From the NCBI RefSeq assembly GCF_039532605.1, contig NZ_BAAARY010000009.1, positions 92,641-156,640 on the forward strand: a DNA stretch of 64,000 nt, read 5' to 3'. Position 1 is the stretch's first letter, and the number at the start of each line of letters is the position of its first letter. Below the pieces are notes generated by a model. The model was not told the origin of the DNA. It ran no database searches and saw nothing but the letters and a program-made list of their open reading frames with translations. The position numbers were made by a program, and so were the translations under genes. Shown here piece by piece: positions 56,908-64,000 of the stretch. Source of the stretch: Pilimelia columellifera. Its GTDB lineage: Bacteria; Actinomycetota; Actinomycetes; Mycobacteriales; Micromonosporaceae.

Positions 56908-57888
56908 CTAGCTGAGGCCGCCGAAGAGGGTCGTCACCGATCCGTCGTCGAAGACCTCGCGGATGGCTCGCGCGAGCAACGGCGAGATCGACAACACGGT
57001 GAGCTTGTCCAACCGCTTCTCCGACGGCAGCGGCAGGGTGTTCGTGACGATAATCTCGCTGACACGGCTGTTCTTCAGCCGCTCGGTGGCCGGGTCCGAG
57101 TGGATGGCGTGGGTGGCGGCGATGATGACGTCCTCGACGCCGGACTCGAACAGGATGTCAGCGGCTTTCGTGATGGTCCCGCCGGTGTCGATCATGTCAT
57201 CGACGATGAGACAGACCCGGCCCTCGACATCGCCGACGACCCGGTTCGCCACGACCTGGTTCGGCTTGAGCGGGTCCCTGGTCTTGTGGATGAACGCCAT
57301 CGGGCAGCCGCCGAGGCGGTCCGTCCAGCGCTCGGCCACCCGGACTCGGCCGGAGTCCGGGGCGACGACCGTCAACTGCCGGCCGGCGTACTTGCCTTCG
57401 ACGTACGAGGCGAGGGTTTCCATGGCGAAAAGGTGGTCGACCGGGCCGTCGAAGAAACCCTGGATCTGCGCGGTGTGCAAGTCGACCGTCAGGATGCGGT
57501 TCGCGCCGGCGGTCTTGAGCAGGTCGGCGACAAGACGCGCCGAAATCGGCTCCCGGCCGCGGTGCTTCTTGTCCTGACGCGCGTACGGGTAGAACGGCAG
57601 GACAACCGTGATCCGCTTCGCCGAGCCGCGCTTGAGCGCGTCGACCATGATCATGGTTTCCATGAGCCAGGTGTTCACCCCATGGGTGATCGACTGGACC
57701 ACGAACGCGTCCGAGCCACGCACCGACTCCTGGTAGCGCACGAAGATTTCCCCGTTAGCGAACTCGTACGCGTCGGTGGGTGTCGGCGCGACGCCGAGCA
57801 CCTCGCCGATCTCCCGCGCCAGCTCCGGGTACGCCCGACCTGAGAAGAGCATGAGGCTCTTCCGGTTCTCCGCGACGATACTGCCCAT
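56908..57888 (-). CDS. prs: Ribose-phosphate pyrophosphokinase
   Basis: The 326-residue enzyme makes PRPP from ribose-5-phosphate and ATP. It has FSGRAYPELAREIGEVLG near the start, ANGEIFVRYQESVRG, PFYPYARQDKKHRGREPIS (ATP loop), the KRIxV-like segment, VDLHTAQIQGFF and the PRPP loop VDDMIDTGGT. The ATG at 57888 is chosen over a longer frame because homology begins right after it. It supplies PRPP for Upp and for nucleotide synthesis. It follows glmU by 106 bases. Confidence 0.96.
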   Translation of the reverse strand: MGSIVAENRKSLMLFSGRAYPELAREIGEVLGVAPTPTDAYEFANGEIFVRYQESVRGSDAFVVQSITHGVNTWLMETMIMVDALKRGSAKRITVVLPFYPYARQDKKHRGREPISARLVADLLKTAGANRILTVDLHTAQIQGFFDGPVDHLFAMETLASYVEGKYAGRQLTVVAPDSGRVRVAERWTDRLGGCPMAFIHKTRDPLKPNQVVANRVVGDVEGRVCLIVDDMIDTGGTITKAADILFESGVEDVIIAATHAIHSDPATERLKNSRVSEIIVTNTLPLPSEKRLDKLTVLSISPLLARAIREVFDDGSVTTLFGGLS

Positions 57889-57994
57889 CGGCCTGTCCAA
57901 CCCCCTTCGAGCGAACCGGCTACGCCCGGCGCGCACCGCAGTCTGCCTCCCGCACGGCACTCACCGACCGTGCGGTTCACCAGTGTGGCAACCG

Positions 57995-59464
57995 TCACTG
58001 CGCGGCTGCCCGGCCCCCGTCCTCCGGCGCGACGGACGGCGTCGCGCCGGCTCGCGCGGCGGCCTCGGCGGCAGGCGTCCCCGCACGTCGACGCTGCACC
58101 CAACCGTCGATGTTGCGCTGGTGACCGCGAGCGACGCCGAGCGCCCCCGGCGGCACGTCCTGGGTGATCACCGAACCTGCCGCCGTGTACGCGCCGTCAC
58201 CGACCTCAACGGGCGCGACGAACATGTTGTCCGCGCCGGTACGGGCGTGCCGGCCGATGACGGTGCGGTTCTTGACGACGCCGTCGTAGTTGACGAAGAC
58301 CGTCGCGGCGCCAATGTTCGTCTGCTCGCCGATGGTGGCGTCGCCGACGTACGACAGGTGCGGCACCTTGGCGCCCTCGCCCAGCTCGGAGTTCTTCGTC
58401 TCCACGAACGTGCCGATTTTGGCCTTGCGGCCCAAGGTCGAACCCGGACGCAGGTACGCGTACGGGCCCACCGACACCTGCTCGCCGATCCGGGCGCCGA
58501 CCGCGTGCGCCCGCACCACCGTCGCCCCGGCGCCGACTGTCGTGTCGACCAGGGTGACATCCGGCCCGACCGTGGCCCCGGGCGCCAGGTGCGTGTCGCC
58601 GTAGAGCTGGGAGTTGGCCTCGACGACGGAGTCGCGGCCCAGGGTGACGCTGACGTCGATCCAGGTGGTCGCCGGGTCCAGAAGGGTGACCCCGGAGCGC
58701 ATCCAGGCGGTGTTCACCCGGTCGCGCAGCAGCCGGCGGAGGCTCGCCAGCTCGGCCCGGTCGTTGCAGCCGAGGGTCTCCTGCGGATCGTGCGCGACAT
58801 GCGCGGCGACCGGCTCGTCTGCGCCCACGAGCAGGCCCAACACATCGGTGAGGTACTCCTCGCCCTGGTCGTTGTCGCTGGAGAGCTTGGCCAGGGTGGC
58901 GGTGAGCCGGAGGGCGTCGAACGCGTAGATGCCGGCGTTGATCTCCCGGACGCCGCGCTGTGCGTCGGTGGCATCGCGATCCTCGACGATGCGCTCGAAC
59001 GCCCCGCCCGCGCCACGGATGACCCGGCCGAGGCCGGTCGGGTCGGCGACCTCGGCGGTGAGGACCGTCGCGGCGGCGCCGGCCGCCTCGTGCTCACGGA
59101 CCAGCCCGGCGACGGTCTCCGGGCGCAGCAGCGGAACGTCCCCGTTGAGGACGACGACGGTGCCGGCCAACGGCGGCAGCGACTCCAACGCGATCCGCAC
59201 CGCGTGCCCGGTGCCGTTCTGCTCGACCTGCCGCACCGGGATCGCCGCCGGGGCGATGTCCCGGAGGTGGCCGGTCACCTGCTCGGCGCCGTGACCGACG
59301 ACCACCGCGGTGCGGTCGGCGTCGAGCGCGGCAGCGGCTGCCAGCACATGCCCGACCAGCGTGCGCCCGAGCAGCGGGTGCAGCACCTTCGGAAGGTCTG
59401 ACTTCATCCGCTTGCCCTGCCCAGCGGCCAGGACGATCACCGTGCGGGGGACGTGCTGGGACAT
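57995..59464 (-). CDS. glmU: Bifunctional N-acetylglucosamine-1-phosphate uridyltransferase / glucosamine-1-phosphate acetyltransferase
   Basis: The 489-residue enzyme makes UDP-GlcNAc. The N-terminal uridyltransferase has LAAGQGKRMKS (12-22), LPKVLHPLLGR, QNGTGHAV and GDVPLL. The C-terminal left-handed beta-helix acetyltransferase has many hexapeptide turns (SVTLGRDSVVEANSQLYG, VGPYAYLRPGS, ETKNSELGEG), ending GVARGHQRNIDGWV and a disordered Ala-rich tail. The ATG at 59464 follows GAGGTGAT. The gene is adjacent to prs, tRNA-Gln and a TetR gene, as in M. tuberculosis. Confidence 0.97.
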   Translation of the reverse strand: MSQHVPRTVIVLAAGQGKRMKSDLPKVLHPLLGRTLVGHVLAAAAALDADRTAVVVGHGAEQVTGHLRDIAPAAIPVRQVEQNGTGHAVRIALESLPPLAGTVVVLNGDVPLLRPETVAGLVREHEAAGAAATVLTAEVADPTGLGRVIRGAGGAFERIVEDRDATDAQRGVREINAGIYAFDALRLTATLAKLSSDNDQGEEYLTDVLGLLVGADEPVAAHVAHDPQETLGCNDRAELASLRRLLRDRVNTAWMRSGVTLLDPATTWIDVSVTLGRDSVVEANSQLYGDTHLAPGATVGPDVTLVDTTVGAGATVVRAHAVGARIGEQVSVGPYAYLRPGSTLGRKAKIGTFVETKNSELGEGAKVPHLSYVGDATIGEQTNIGAATVFVNYDGVVKNRTVIGRHARTGADNMFVAPVEVGDGAYTAAGSVITQDVPPGALGVARGHQRNIDGWVQRRRAGTPAAEAAARAGATPSVAPEDGGRAAAQ

Positions 59465-59593
59465 GCGATCACCTCGGCGGCCGCGCTCGTCGCGACAACA
59501 GCGCGCGCCTCTGCTCGGGGGCGGTCGGGCTGGACGAGCGACGCTCAACTCACACCGGACACGCGGTCCGCAGGAGCTCGACTCGGGGGAAAG

Positions 59594-59665
59594 CTCGGCC
59601 GCCAGGGTTCGAACCTGAAATACGGGTACCAAAGACCCGGGTGTTGCCAATTACACCACGGCCGA
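59594..59665 (-). tRNA. tRNA-Gln (anticodon TTG)
   Basis: The 72-base minus-strand sequence folds as a cloverleaf. The acceptor stem TCGGCCG pairs perfectly with CGGCCGA, with discriminator G. The anticodon stem CGGGT/ACCCG encloses CTTTGGT with anticodon TTG (Gln). The T arm has TTCGAAC in a CAGG/CCTG stem. No CCA is encoded. It lies 129 bases upstream of glmU on the same strand. Confidence 0.95.
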
Positions 59666-59748
59666 TCGGGGCTTGCTCAGCCTAACGCCTCCGCCTCGCC
59701 GACGACGACCGTGGCCCGGCTGGCGGGGCGCCTGGCAGGATGTGGGCC

Positions 59749-60510
59749 GTGACCGATTCCGCCCCGACCGACGAGCCGGACCACCGGGCCTCCCCGCCGC
59801 CGGTCCCGGCGGCCAAACGGGCGGCGACGCCAGCCGGCCGGTCTGCCGCACGCGCCCCGCGTGCCGTCAGGAAGCCCACGAAGAAGGGCGAATCACGGGT
59901 CCGGATGTCCGCGGCGCAGCGGCGGGAACAGCTCATCGCCATCGGCCGTCAGCTCTTCGCCGAACGTGGCTTCGACGCCACCTCCATCGAGGAGGTCGCC
60001 GCCCGGGCACAGGTCTCCAAGCCGGTCATCTATGAGCACTTCGGCGGGAAGGAGGGCCTGTACGCGGTCGTCGTCGACCGTGAGGTGCGGGCCCTGCTGG
60101 ACCGGATCACCACCGCGCTCACCGGCGGGCACCCTCGCCGGCTGGTCGAGCAGGCGGCGTTGGCGCTGCTGGACTACATCGAGCAGGAGACCGACGGCTT
60201 CCAGGTGCTCGTGCGCGAGTCCCCGGTCATGGGCTCGTCCGGGAACTTCTCCAGCGTCATGAACGACGTGGCCCACCAGGCCGAGCACATCCTCGGCGCC
60301 GAGTTCAAAGCCCGGGGATACGACCCGAAACTCGCCGAGTTGTACTCGCAGGCCCTGGTCGGGATGGTCGCGCTGGTCGGCCGCTGGTGGCTGGAGGTCC
60401 GGCGGCCGCGCAAGGAGGCCGTCGCGGCGCACCTGGTCAACCTGGCGTGGAACGGCCTCAGCCACCTGGAAGCCAAACCGACCACGCTGCACACCCGCCA
60501 GTCAGGCTGA
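59749..60510 (+). CDS. TetR-family transcriptional regulator
   Basis: The 253-residue protein has an Ala/Pro/Arg-rich leader (1-45), then the TetR helix-turn-helix: RREQLIAIGRQLFAERGFDATSIEEVAARAQVSKP and VIYEHFGGKEGLYAVVV. The C-terminal half is a helical ligand domain with HPRRLVEQAALALLDYIEQ and LVGMVALVGRWWLEV. The GTG at 59749 is used because AGGA lies 9 bases before it; the ATG at 59740 would overlap that site. A TetR next to glmU is conserved in mycobacteria (Rv1019), but its regulon is unclear. Its end is convergent with a DUF4383 gene. Confidence 0.87.
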   Translation: MTDSAPTDEPDHRASPPPVPAAKRAATPAGRSAARAPRAVRKPTKKGESRVRMSAAQRREQLIAIGRQLFAERGFDATSIEEVAARAQVSKPVIYEHFGGKEGLYAVVVDREVRALLDRITTALTGGHPRRLVEQAALALLDYIEQETDGFQVLVRESPVMGSSGNFSSVMNDVAHQAEHILGAEFKARGYDPKLAELYSQALVGMVALVGRWWLEVRRPRKEAVAAHLVNLAWNGLSHLEAKPTTLHTRQSG

Positions 60511-60525
60511 GCGGCGCCGGACCGG

Positions 60526-61038
60526 TCAGGCGAAGCGGTGATCCTGACCGGGCCTCGGCTGCATCTTGGCGGCGGGAAAGCGCGACTGGTGGCCCCGGAA
60601 CTGCCCGACGCTGCGCTGGTTCGTCTGCGCTTCGTCACGGTCGTACATGGCTGACGTCAACAACGCCAAACCCACCAGCGATGTCATCACGGCGGTCGTG
60701 ATGTCAAAGGCTAGGACGTTCAACGGTGTCTGCATGACCGCGAGCATGGCCACGGTGACAACGATGAGAACGCCGCCCAGAATGAGCCGGAGTCGGTAAT
60801 CCACCGGCCCCCGGATGACGCTGGCCAATACCGCCAGGCCCAGGACGGTCGCAGCGACCGCCAAGCCGAGATTCACGCGTAGACCCATGGCCTGCACGTC
60901 GGCGCGGCTGTCGAACGGATCACCCCAGCAGACGGCGATCCCGATGATCCCGTAGCCCAGCAGGTAGGCCCCGCCGAGCCCGACCAGGGTCCGCATAAGT
61001 TTTGCCGCCACCAGATGATGTACCGGTCTGGCACTCAT
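60526..61038 (-). CDS. DUF4383 membrane protein, copy A
   Basis: The 170-residue protein has four membrane helices with RTLVGLGGAYLLGYGIIGI, LRVNLGLAVAATVLGLAVLAS, and LNVLAFDITTAVMTSLVGLALL; the LNVLxF and VN-x-LA segments are typical of DUF4383. It ends with a 35-residue basic, Gln-rich cytoplasmic tail. It is a tandem paralogue of the next gene. No enzymatic motif is visible, and the function is unknown. Confidence 0.75.
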   Translation of the reverse strand: MSARPVHHLVAAKLMRTLVGLGGAYLLGYGIIGIAVCWGDPFDSRADVQAMGLRVNLGLAVAATVLGLAVLASVIRGPVDYRLRLILGGVLIVVTVAMLAVMQTPLNVLAFDITTAVMTSLVGLALLTSAMYDRDEAQTNQRSVGQFRGHQSRFPAAKMQPRPGQDHRFA

Positions 61039-61117
61039 GAGCGCCTCCCTCCCGCGGTGGGTGTCACTCAGAGAGTCCCCGCGGAAGTCGGGTGTAAACC
61101 CGCTGGTCAGAGGCGCT

Positions 61118-61552
61118 TCATGCGCGGGCGGCAGTGGGAGCGACCCGGCTGTACAGACCAGCGCCCAGAAGCACCAGACCCAGGCTGTAGAGCACGATGA
61201 CGTTGCCGATTCCGAAGTTCAACACGTTGCCGTCAGTCTGGATGAGCGCGAGCATCACCGAGGTGACCGCGAAGAGCCCGTACCCCAGCCACTGGTTGAC
61301 CTTGTGGTCCAGATTCCGGCCGATGAGGGTGACCGCGAGGACCACCGCGCCGAGCGCGAGGGAGACAATCGCCGAGGCGAGGTTGACCTGCAGGCCGAGA
61401 GCGTGCGCGGACGCCCTCGCGAACAGCGCGGCGCCGGCGGTCTCGATAAGGCCCAGCGCGCCGAAGAGCACCAGGAACGCGCCGGTGGCCAGCGCGAGCG
61501 CCCGGTACAGCGGACGCAGGGGGTGGTTTACGACAGGGTCATGCGACGACAT
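61118..61552 (-). CDS. DUF4383 membrane protein, copy B
   Basis: The 144-residue protein has four membrane helices (ALATGAFLVLFGALGLIE, LGLQVNLASAIVSLALGAVVLA, QWLGYGLFAVTSVMLALIQ, NVIVLYSLGLVLLGAGLY) and GNVLNFGIGN, matching DUF4383. GGAG seven bases before the ATG sets the start; a longer upstream frame is Arg-rich shadow. It lies 79 bases upstream of copy A on the same strand. Confidence 0.78.
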   Translation of the reverse strand: MSSHDPVVNHPLRPLYRALALATGAFLVLFGALGLIETAGAALFARASAHALGLQVNLASAIVSLALGAVVLAVTLIGRNLDHKVNQWLGYGLFAVTSVMLALIQTDGNVLNFGIGNVIVLYSLGLVLLGAGLYSRVAPTAARA

Positions 61553-61610
61553 TCTCGAACTCCAACGCCTCGGGGGTGTGGGCCAATTCTGACGTACCGG
61601 CGGACCGGGG

Positions 61611-61640
61611 CGACGCCAGCCCCAACCGGGGCTGGCGTCG
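61611..61640. terminator. Perfect 13-bp hairpin between the MFS remnant and DUF4383 copy B
   Basis: CGACGCCAGCCCC and GGGGCTGGCGTCG pair perfectly around the loop AACC. It stands about 130 bases after the last stop of the MFS remnant and 58 bases before the DUF4383 gene B, on the minus-strand reading. It is a strong terminator candidate without a U tract. The gap 61553-61772 contains no gene. Confidence 0.7.
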
Positions 61641-61772
61641 CACATCCGTCCCGTTCGGCGTCCGTGGCGCGGAGCTGAGCGGCAATTCCGACGATTCGGG
61701 TTGACTCGGCTTCGCCGCTCAGACGTCGGGCAGTTGCTCAGCCAGCGGCGCGCCGACCTCGCTGGACGCGGT

Positions 61773-62445
61773 CTACTCCGACGCTGGTTTCCGGCTTGGG
61801 GATGAGGCGCCGGAGGCCGCCGGCGTCTCATCGTCCTTGAGGTCGCGCAACCGCCGTACGCGCGAGGTCAGGAGCACCGCCAGCGTTGCTGCGGCGCCGA
61901 TACAGGCAGTGAGGAGTCCCGCGCCGGGCTGCCAGACCTGTGCCGCCGCGCCGGCGGTCATTGATCCGATCGGAATGGCCGTCCAGGAGATGAACCGCAC
62001 CGATGCCATAACGCGGCCGAGCAGCTCGGGTGGCGACACCATCTGACGGTGGCTGCGCGTGATGACCGCCAATACCGCGACGCCGGCCCCGAACAACCGC
62101 CCGCGCTCCGCCCCACCGGGCGGCGAACCTACTGGCCGCCAGCGCGCCCAGCAGCGCCCCGGCTCCCTCGATCGCGAAGACGACGCCGAATACACCCGAC
62201 GCCAGCCCGAGCTGGCGGATGACGAACGGCCCTAACGAAGCGATGATCGCTCCGTTGGCGAAGTTGGCCATGGTTGCCGCGATCATGCAGGGGCTCAGCA
62301 CAGGATGCGTCCGGCCATACCGCAGGCCCTCGCCGATCCGGCGAAGGAACCCGCCATCCGACGGCACGGGCCGGCCCTGCCGAGTGGCGGAGATCCGGCT
62401 CAGCAGCACCGCCGACGCCAGGTACGACACCGCGTCGTGGTCACC
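61773..62445 (-). pseudogene. Frameshifted, 5'-truncated MFS transporter remnant
   Basis: The C-terminal half of an MFS exporter is split between two frames. From about 62445 to 62110 the frame reads DAVSYLASAVLLSRI, LRRIGEGLRYGRTHPVLSP and GVVFAIEGAGALLGALAASRFAARWG. Near 62110 the match moves to the other frame, which continues LFGAGVAVLAVITRSH, ELLGRVMASVRFISW and LLTACIGAAATLAVLL and stops at 61773. The first six helices are missing, and sequence before Asp-Ala-Val is unlike MFS. So the gene is both truncated and shifted. A sequencing error could explain the shift but not the truncation. Confidence 0.8.
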
Positions 62446-62477
62446 TGCCGGCTGTAACCCACAAGGGGCGCGTCAGG

Positions 62478-63887
62478 TCAGACCACAATCAATGGAATGT
62501 TTGTGCGTAGCAGTAGAACGCTGAGTCCGCTGGCGATCAGGCTGGCGCCTACTACGACTCCGCGGTATCGCAGGTTCGGCCATCGGGACGATCTGGCGGA
62601 TGTCAGTAGCGCGATAGCGCTGGCTGCCAGGATCGCCAGGCACAGGATGGACAAGGCGCCGGTGAGGTACTGCAGCAGAGCCGCGCCGGGGGACGAGAAA
62701 CTCGGTTGCAGCTGCGCGCGTAAGGCAAATAGCGCGACTGAGGCGAGGACGGCGGTCGCTGGGCCGGTTACCAACGCGCGGCTGGCCTTCCGGCCGGGCA
62801 CGGCCAAGGTAGCCGTCGCTGCGGCTGCGCCGGCGACGGCGGCCAGCCAGAAGTCCATGCGGACCTGCGCGATCCAGTCCTGGTCGGTGGCATTCGGCAC
62901 CTCCGCGCGGATGAAGACCACGGCAGCCGAAGCGACCGCTGCCGCTAGCGCCGGCAGAAAAGCTTTGCGCAGGCGGGTGGGAAGCGAACCCGAGCCTCTC
63001 ACCGCCGCCGCCGCGACGGCGATTGCCACCATCGCTAGCGCGATGCTCGCAGGCTTTGCTTGTACCGTCGCTTCGACGAGGATCGCGCCCCAGAGGGTCG
63101 CTCCGTTATGGACGTACATCTGCATCTCCTGGCCGATCAACAGTGCGAGACTGAATACGGCGAGGTGAGTGGCGGTAGTCGCCAACCGCACCGCCCCAGA
63201 TGTGGCCTCCGCTCTGGCGGTGGCCCTAGCCACCAACCAGGCCAGGCCACATGAGCCCAATAGAACCGGCAGCGGCACCAGCAACGGCAGCGGCCCGTCG
63301 TAAGGGCCGAACCAGCCTCCGGTCGCTGTGATCGCCACGGTAGTTGTTTGCCCGAGCACCGCGCCGACGACCAACGCCAGAGCGTAGGTCGCGCGCCTGC
63401 CCACCGGCCAGCGAGCCCCGGTGCTCGCCTGCCGACGCAGGCTCATTCCTACAGTACCGGTCAGCAACACACCAGAGAACGCGGCCGCGACCAGACCCCC
63501 GTAGGAGCCGGTGAGGGCGGCGCCGATCGGATCCTGAACGGCAAACTGGACCGCGATCCAGGTGGAGCCCAGCAGCATCGACACCCCAAACGCGTCCACC
63601 GGCCGGGGAATCGAGAACAGTTCAGGCGTGCGCAGAATCCGGGCGCGCTCGACGGGCGTGGGATGGCTGTTGAAGACCCGACGCCACCACCTTGGCGCGG
63701 GTGGAGGGTCGGCTCTAGACGGTGTCAAAGTGCCCGCACGCAAATCCGCCTCATGCTCCCGCGCGCGTAGGAGCATGAAACCGACGACCGCCGCGGTCGC
63801 CAGCAGCCCCGCATACCGGCCCAAGTAGCTCGCTGTCACCGCGCCCGCGCTACTCAGGTGGCCGCTGCGGGCGGCAACGACGAACAA
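62478..63887 (-). pseudogene. M48-like membrane peptidase, N-terminal zinc domain missing
   Basis: The frame (about 469 residues from a TTG) resembles the C-terminal part of M48-type membrane peptidases: VVAARSGHLSS helix, RAREHEADLRAG with the third zinc ligand position, FNSHPTPVERARIL, then about nine more membrane helices. The HExxH zinc motif, which should lie about 75 residues upstream, is absent. The frame stays open to the right edge, but the upstream reading (HPNQRSGIHPDPE) is hydrophilic and unlike the expected membrane segment, suggesting a junction around 63900. If the window edge merely cuts an intact gene, this call is wrong. Confidence 0.5.
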
Positions 63888-63901
63888 GACGACAATGGGA
63901 A

Positions 63902-64000
63902 TTACTGAGCTTCTGAGTTCAGGGTCCGGGTGGATTCCACTTCGCTGGTTTGGGTGATAACGGCTGGTTCGTGTGTCGTGTTGATCGGCTGTGCGATATG
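63902..64000 (-). CDS. C-terminal end of an unidentified protein, possibly a mobile element
   Basis: From the edge, a minus-strand frame reads HIAQPINTTHEP, then AVITQTSEVESTRTLNSEAQ and stops at TAA (63902-63904). The sequence has lower GC than its surroundings, and its end coincides with the point where the M48-like gene loses family resemblance. This would fit an inserted element, for example the end of a transposase gene. I cannot name a family from 32 residues. Confidence 0.3.
   Translation of the reverse strand, partial: HIAQPINTTHEPAVITQTSEVESTRTLNSEAQ

Noticed and set aside
61773..62430. Two separate small membrane genes
   Set aside because: Their sequences join into one MFS C-terminal half across a frame change near 62110, so they are parts of one broken gene.

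Overview
The window is high-GC actinobacterial DNA. GTG starts are common, stop codons often overlap the next start (GTGA), and many genes look leaderless. Gene content and order suggest the order Micromonosporales, probably Micromonosporaceae; this is inferred from the genes, not from a marker sequence. Much of the order matches blocks known in Mycobacterium tuberculosis and Streptomyces: birA-accD-accE-maf-accA, then pmm, upp, add, deoA and cdd, and separately pth-rplY-prs-glmU-tetR.

Layout. 1-8313: a biotin-dependent acyl-CoA carboxylase locus (partial birA, a small membrane protein, accD, accE, maf, accA), interrupted by a TerB-like gene and a receptor-type Ser/Thr kinase. 8318-20624: YchJ-like protein, the guaB1-type GMP reductase homologue, an LpdA-type flavoprotein, a gamma-glutamylcyclotransferase-like protein, a two-domain GNAT, an SCO6745-like protein, a DUF4349 lipoprotein, an M20 amidohydrolase, a methylmalonyl-CoA-mutase large chain and a second membrane Ser/Thr kinase. 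20655-28274: phosphosugar mutase, YbdK-like carboxylate-amine ligase, GPP34 protein, upp, deoC, an aldehyde dehydrogenase and a half-length ALDH-like protein. 28363-36134: an acidic protein with a (GAG)13 tract, a degenerate IS110-transposase-like protein, and facing it a four-gene conservon (NIT-domain histidine-kinase-like protein, Roadblock, DUF742, GTPase). 36661-46844: add, rlmA-type methyltransferase, DUF4272, deoA, an extended cdd and a complete BMP-type nucleoside ABC transporter. 47069-55376: small membrane proteins, YihY protein, 2'-5' RNA ligase-like protein, trpS, galE, a secreted Xaa-Pro dipeptidyl-peptidase and a polyprenyl-phosphate sugar transferase. 55434-60510: pth, rplY, prs, glmU, tRNA-Gln(TTG) and a TetR regulator. 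60526-64000: two DUF4383 paralogues, then decaying genes (frameshifted MFS remnant, 5'-truncated M48-like gene) and a partial reading frame at the right edge.

How the genes work together. BirA would biotinylate AccA, which joins AccD and AccE in an acyl-CoA (probably propionyl-CoA) carboxylase; the methylmalonyl-CoA-mutase chain could use its product. The BMP transporter with Cdd, DeoA, DeoC, the aldehyde dehydrogenase, Add and Upp form a nucleoside uptake and salvage route, from deoxyribose-phosphate to acetaldehyde and onward. Prs supplies PRPP for Upp, and GuaB1 acts in purine recycling.

The most unusual feature is the protein at 29293-31323. Its N-terminal half resembles an IS110 transposase with a lost catalytic acid. 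Its C-terminal tail shares the IF-x4-S-x-WF, GWRAA, TTAGLP and LVPGS motifs with the tail of the conservon sensor encoded next to it on the other strand. I read this as a possible domesticated transposase recruited to a Roadblock/GTPase signalling module.
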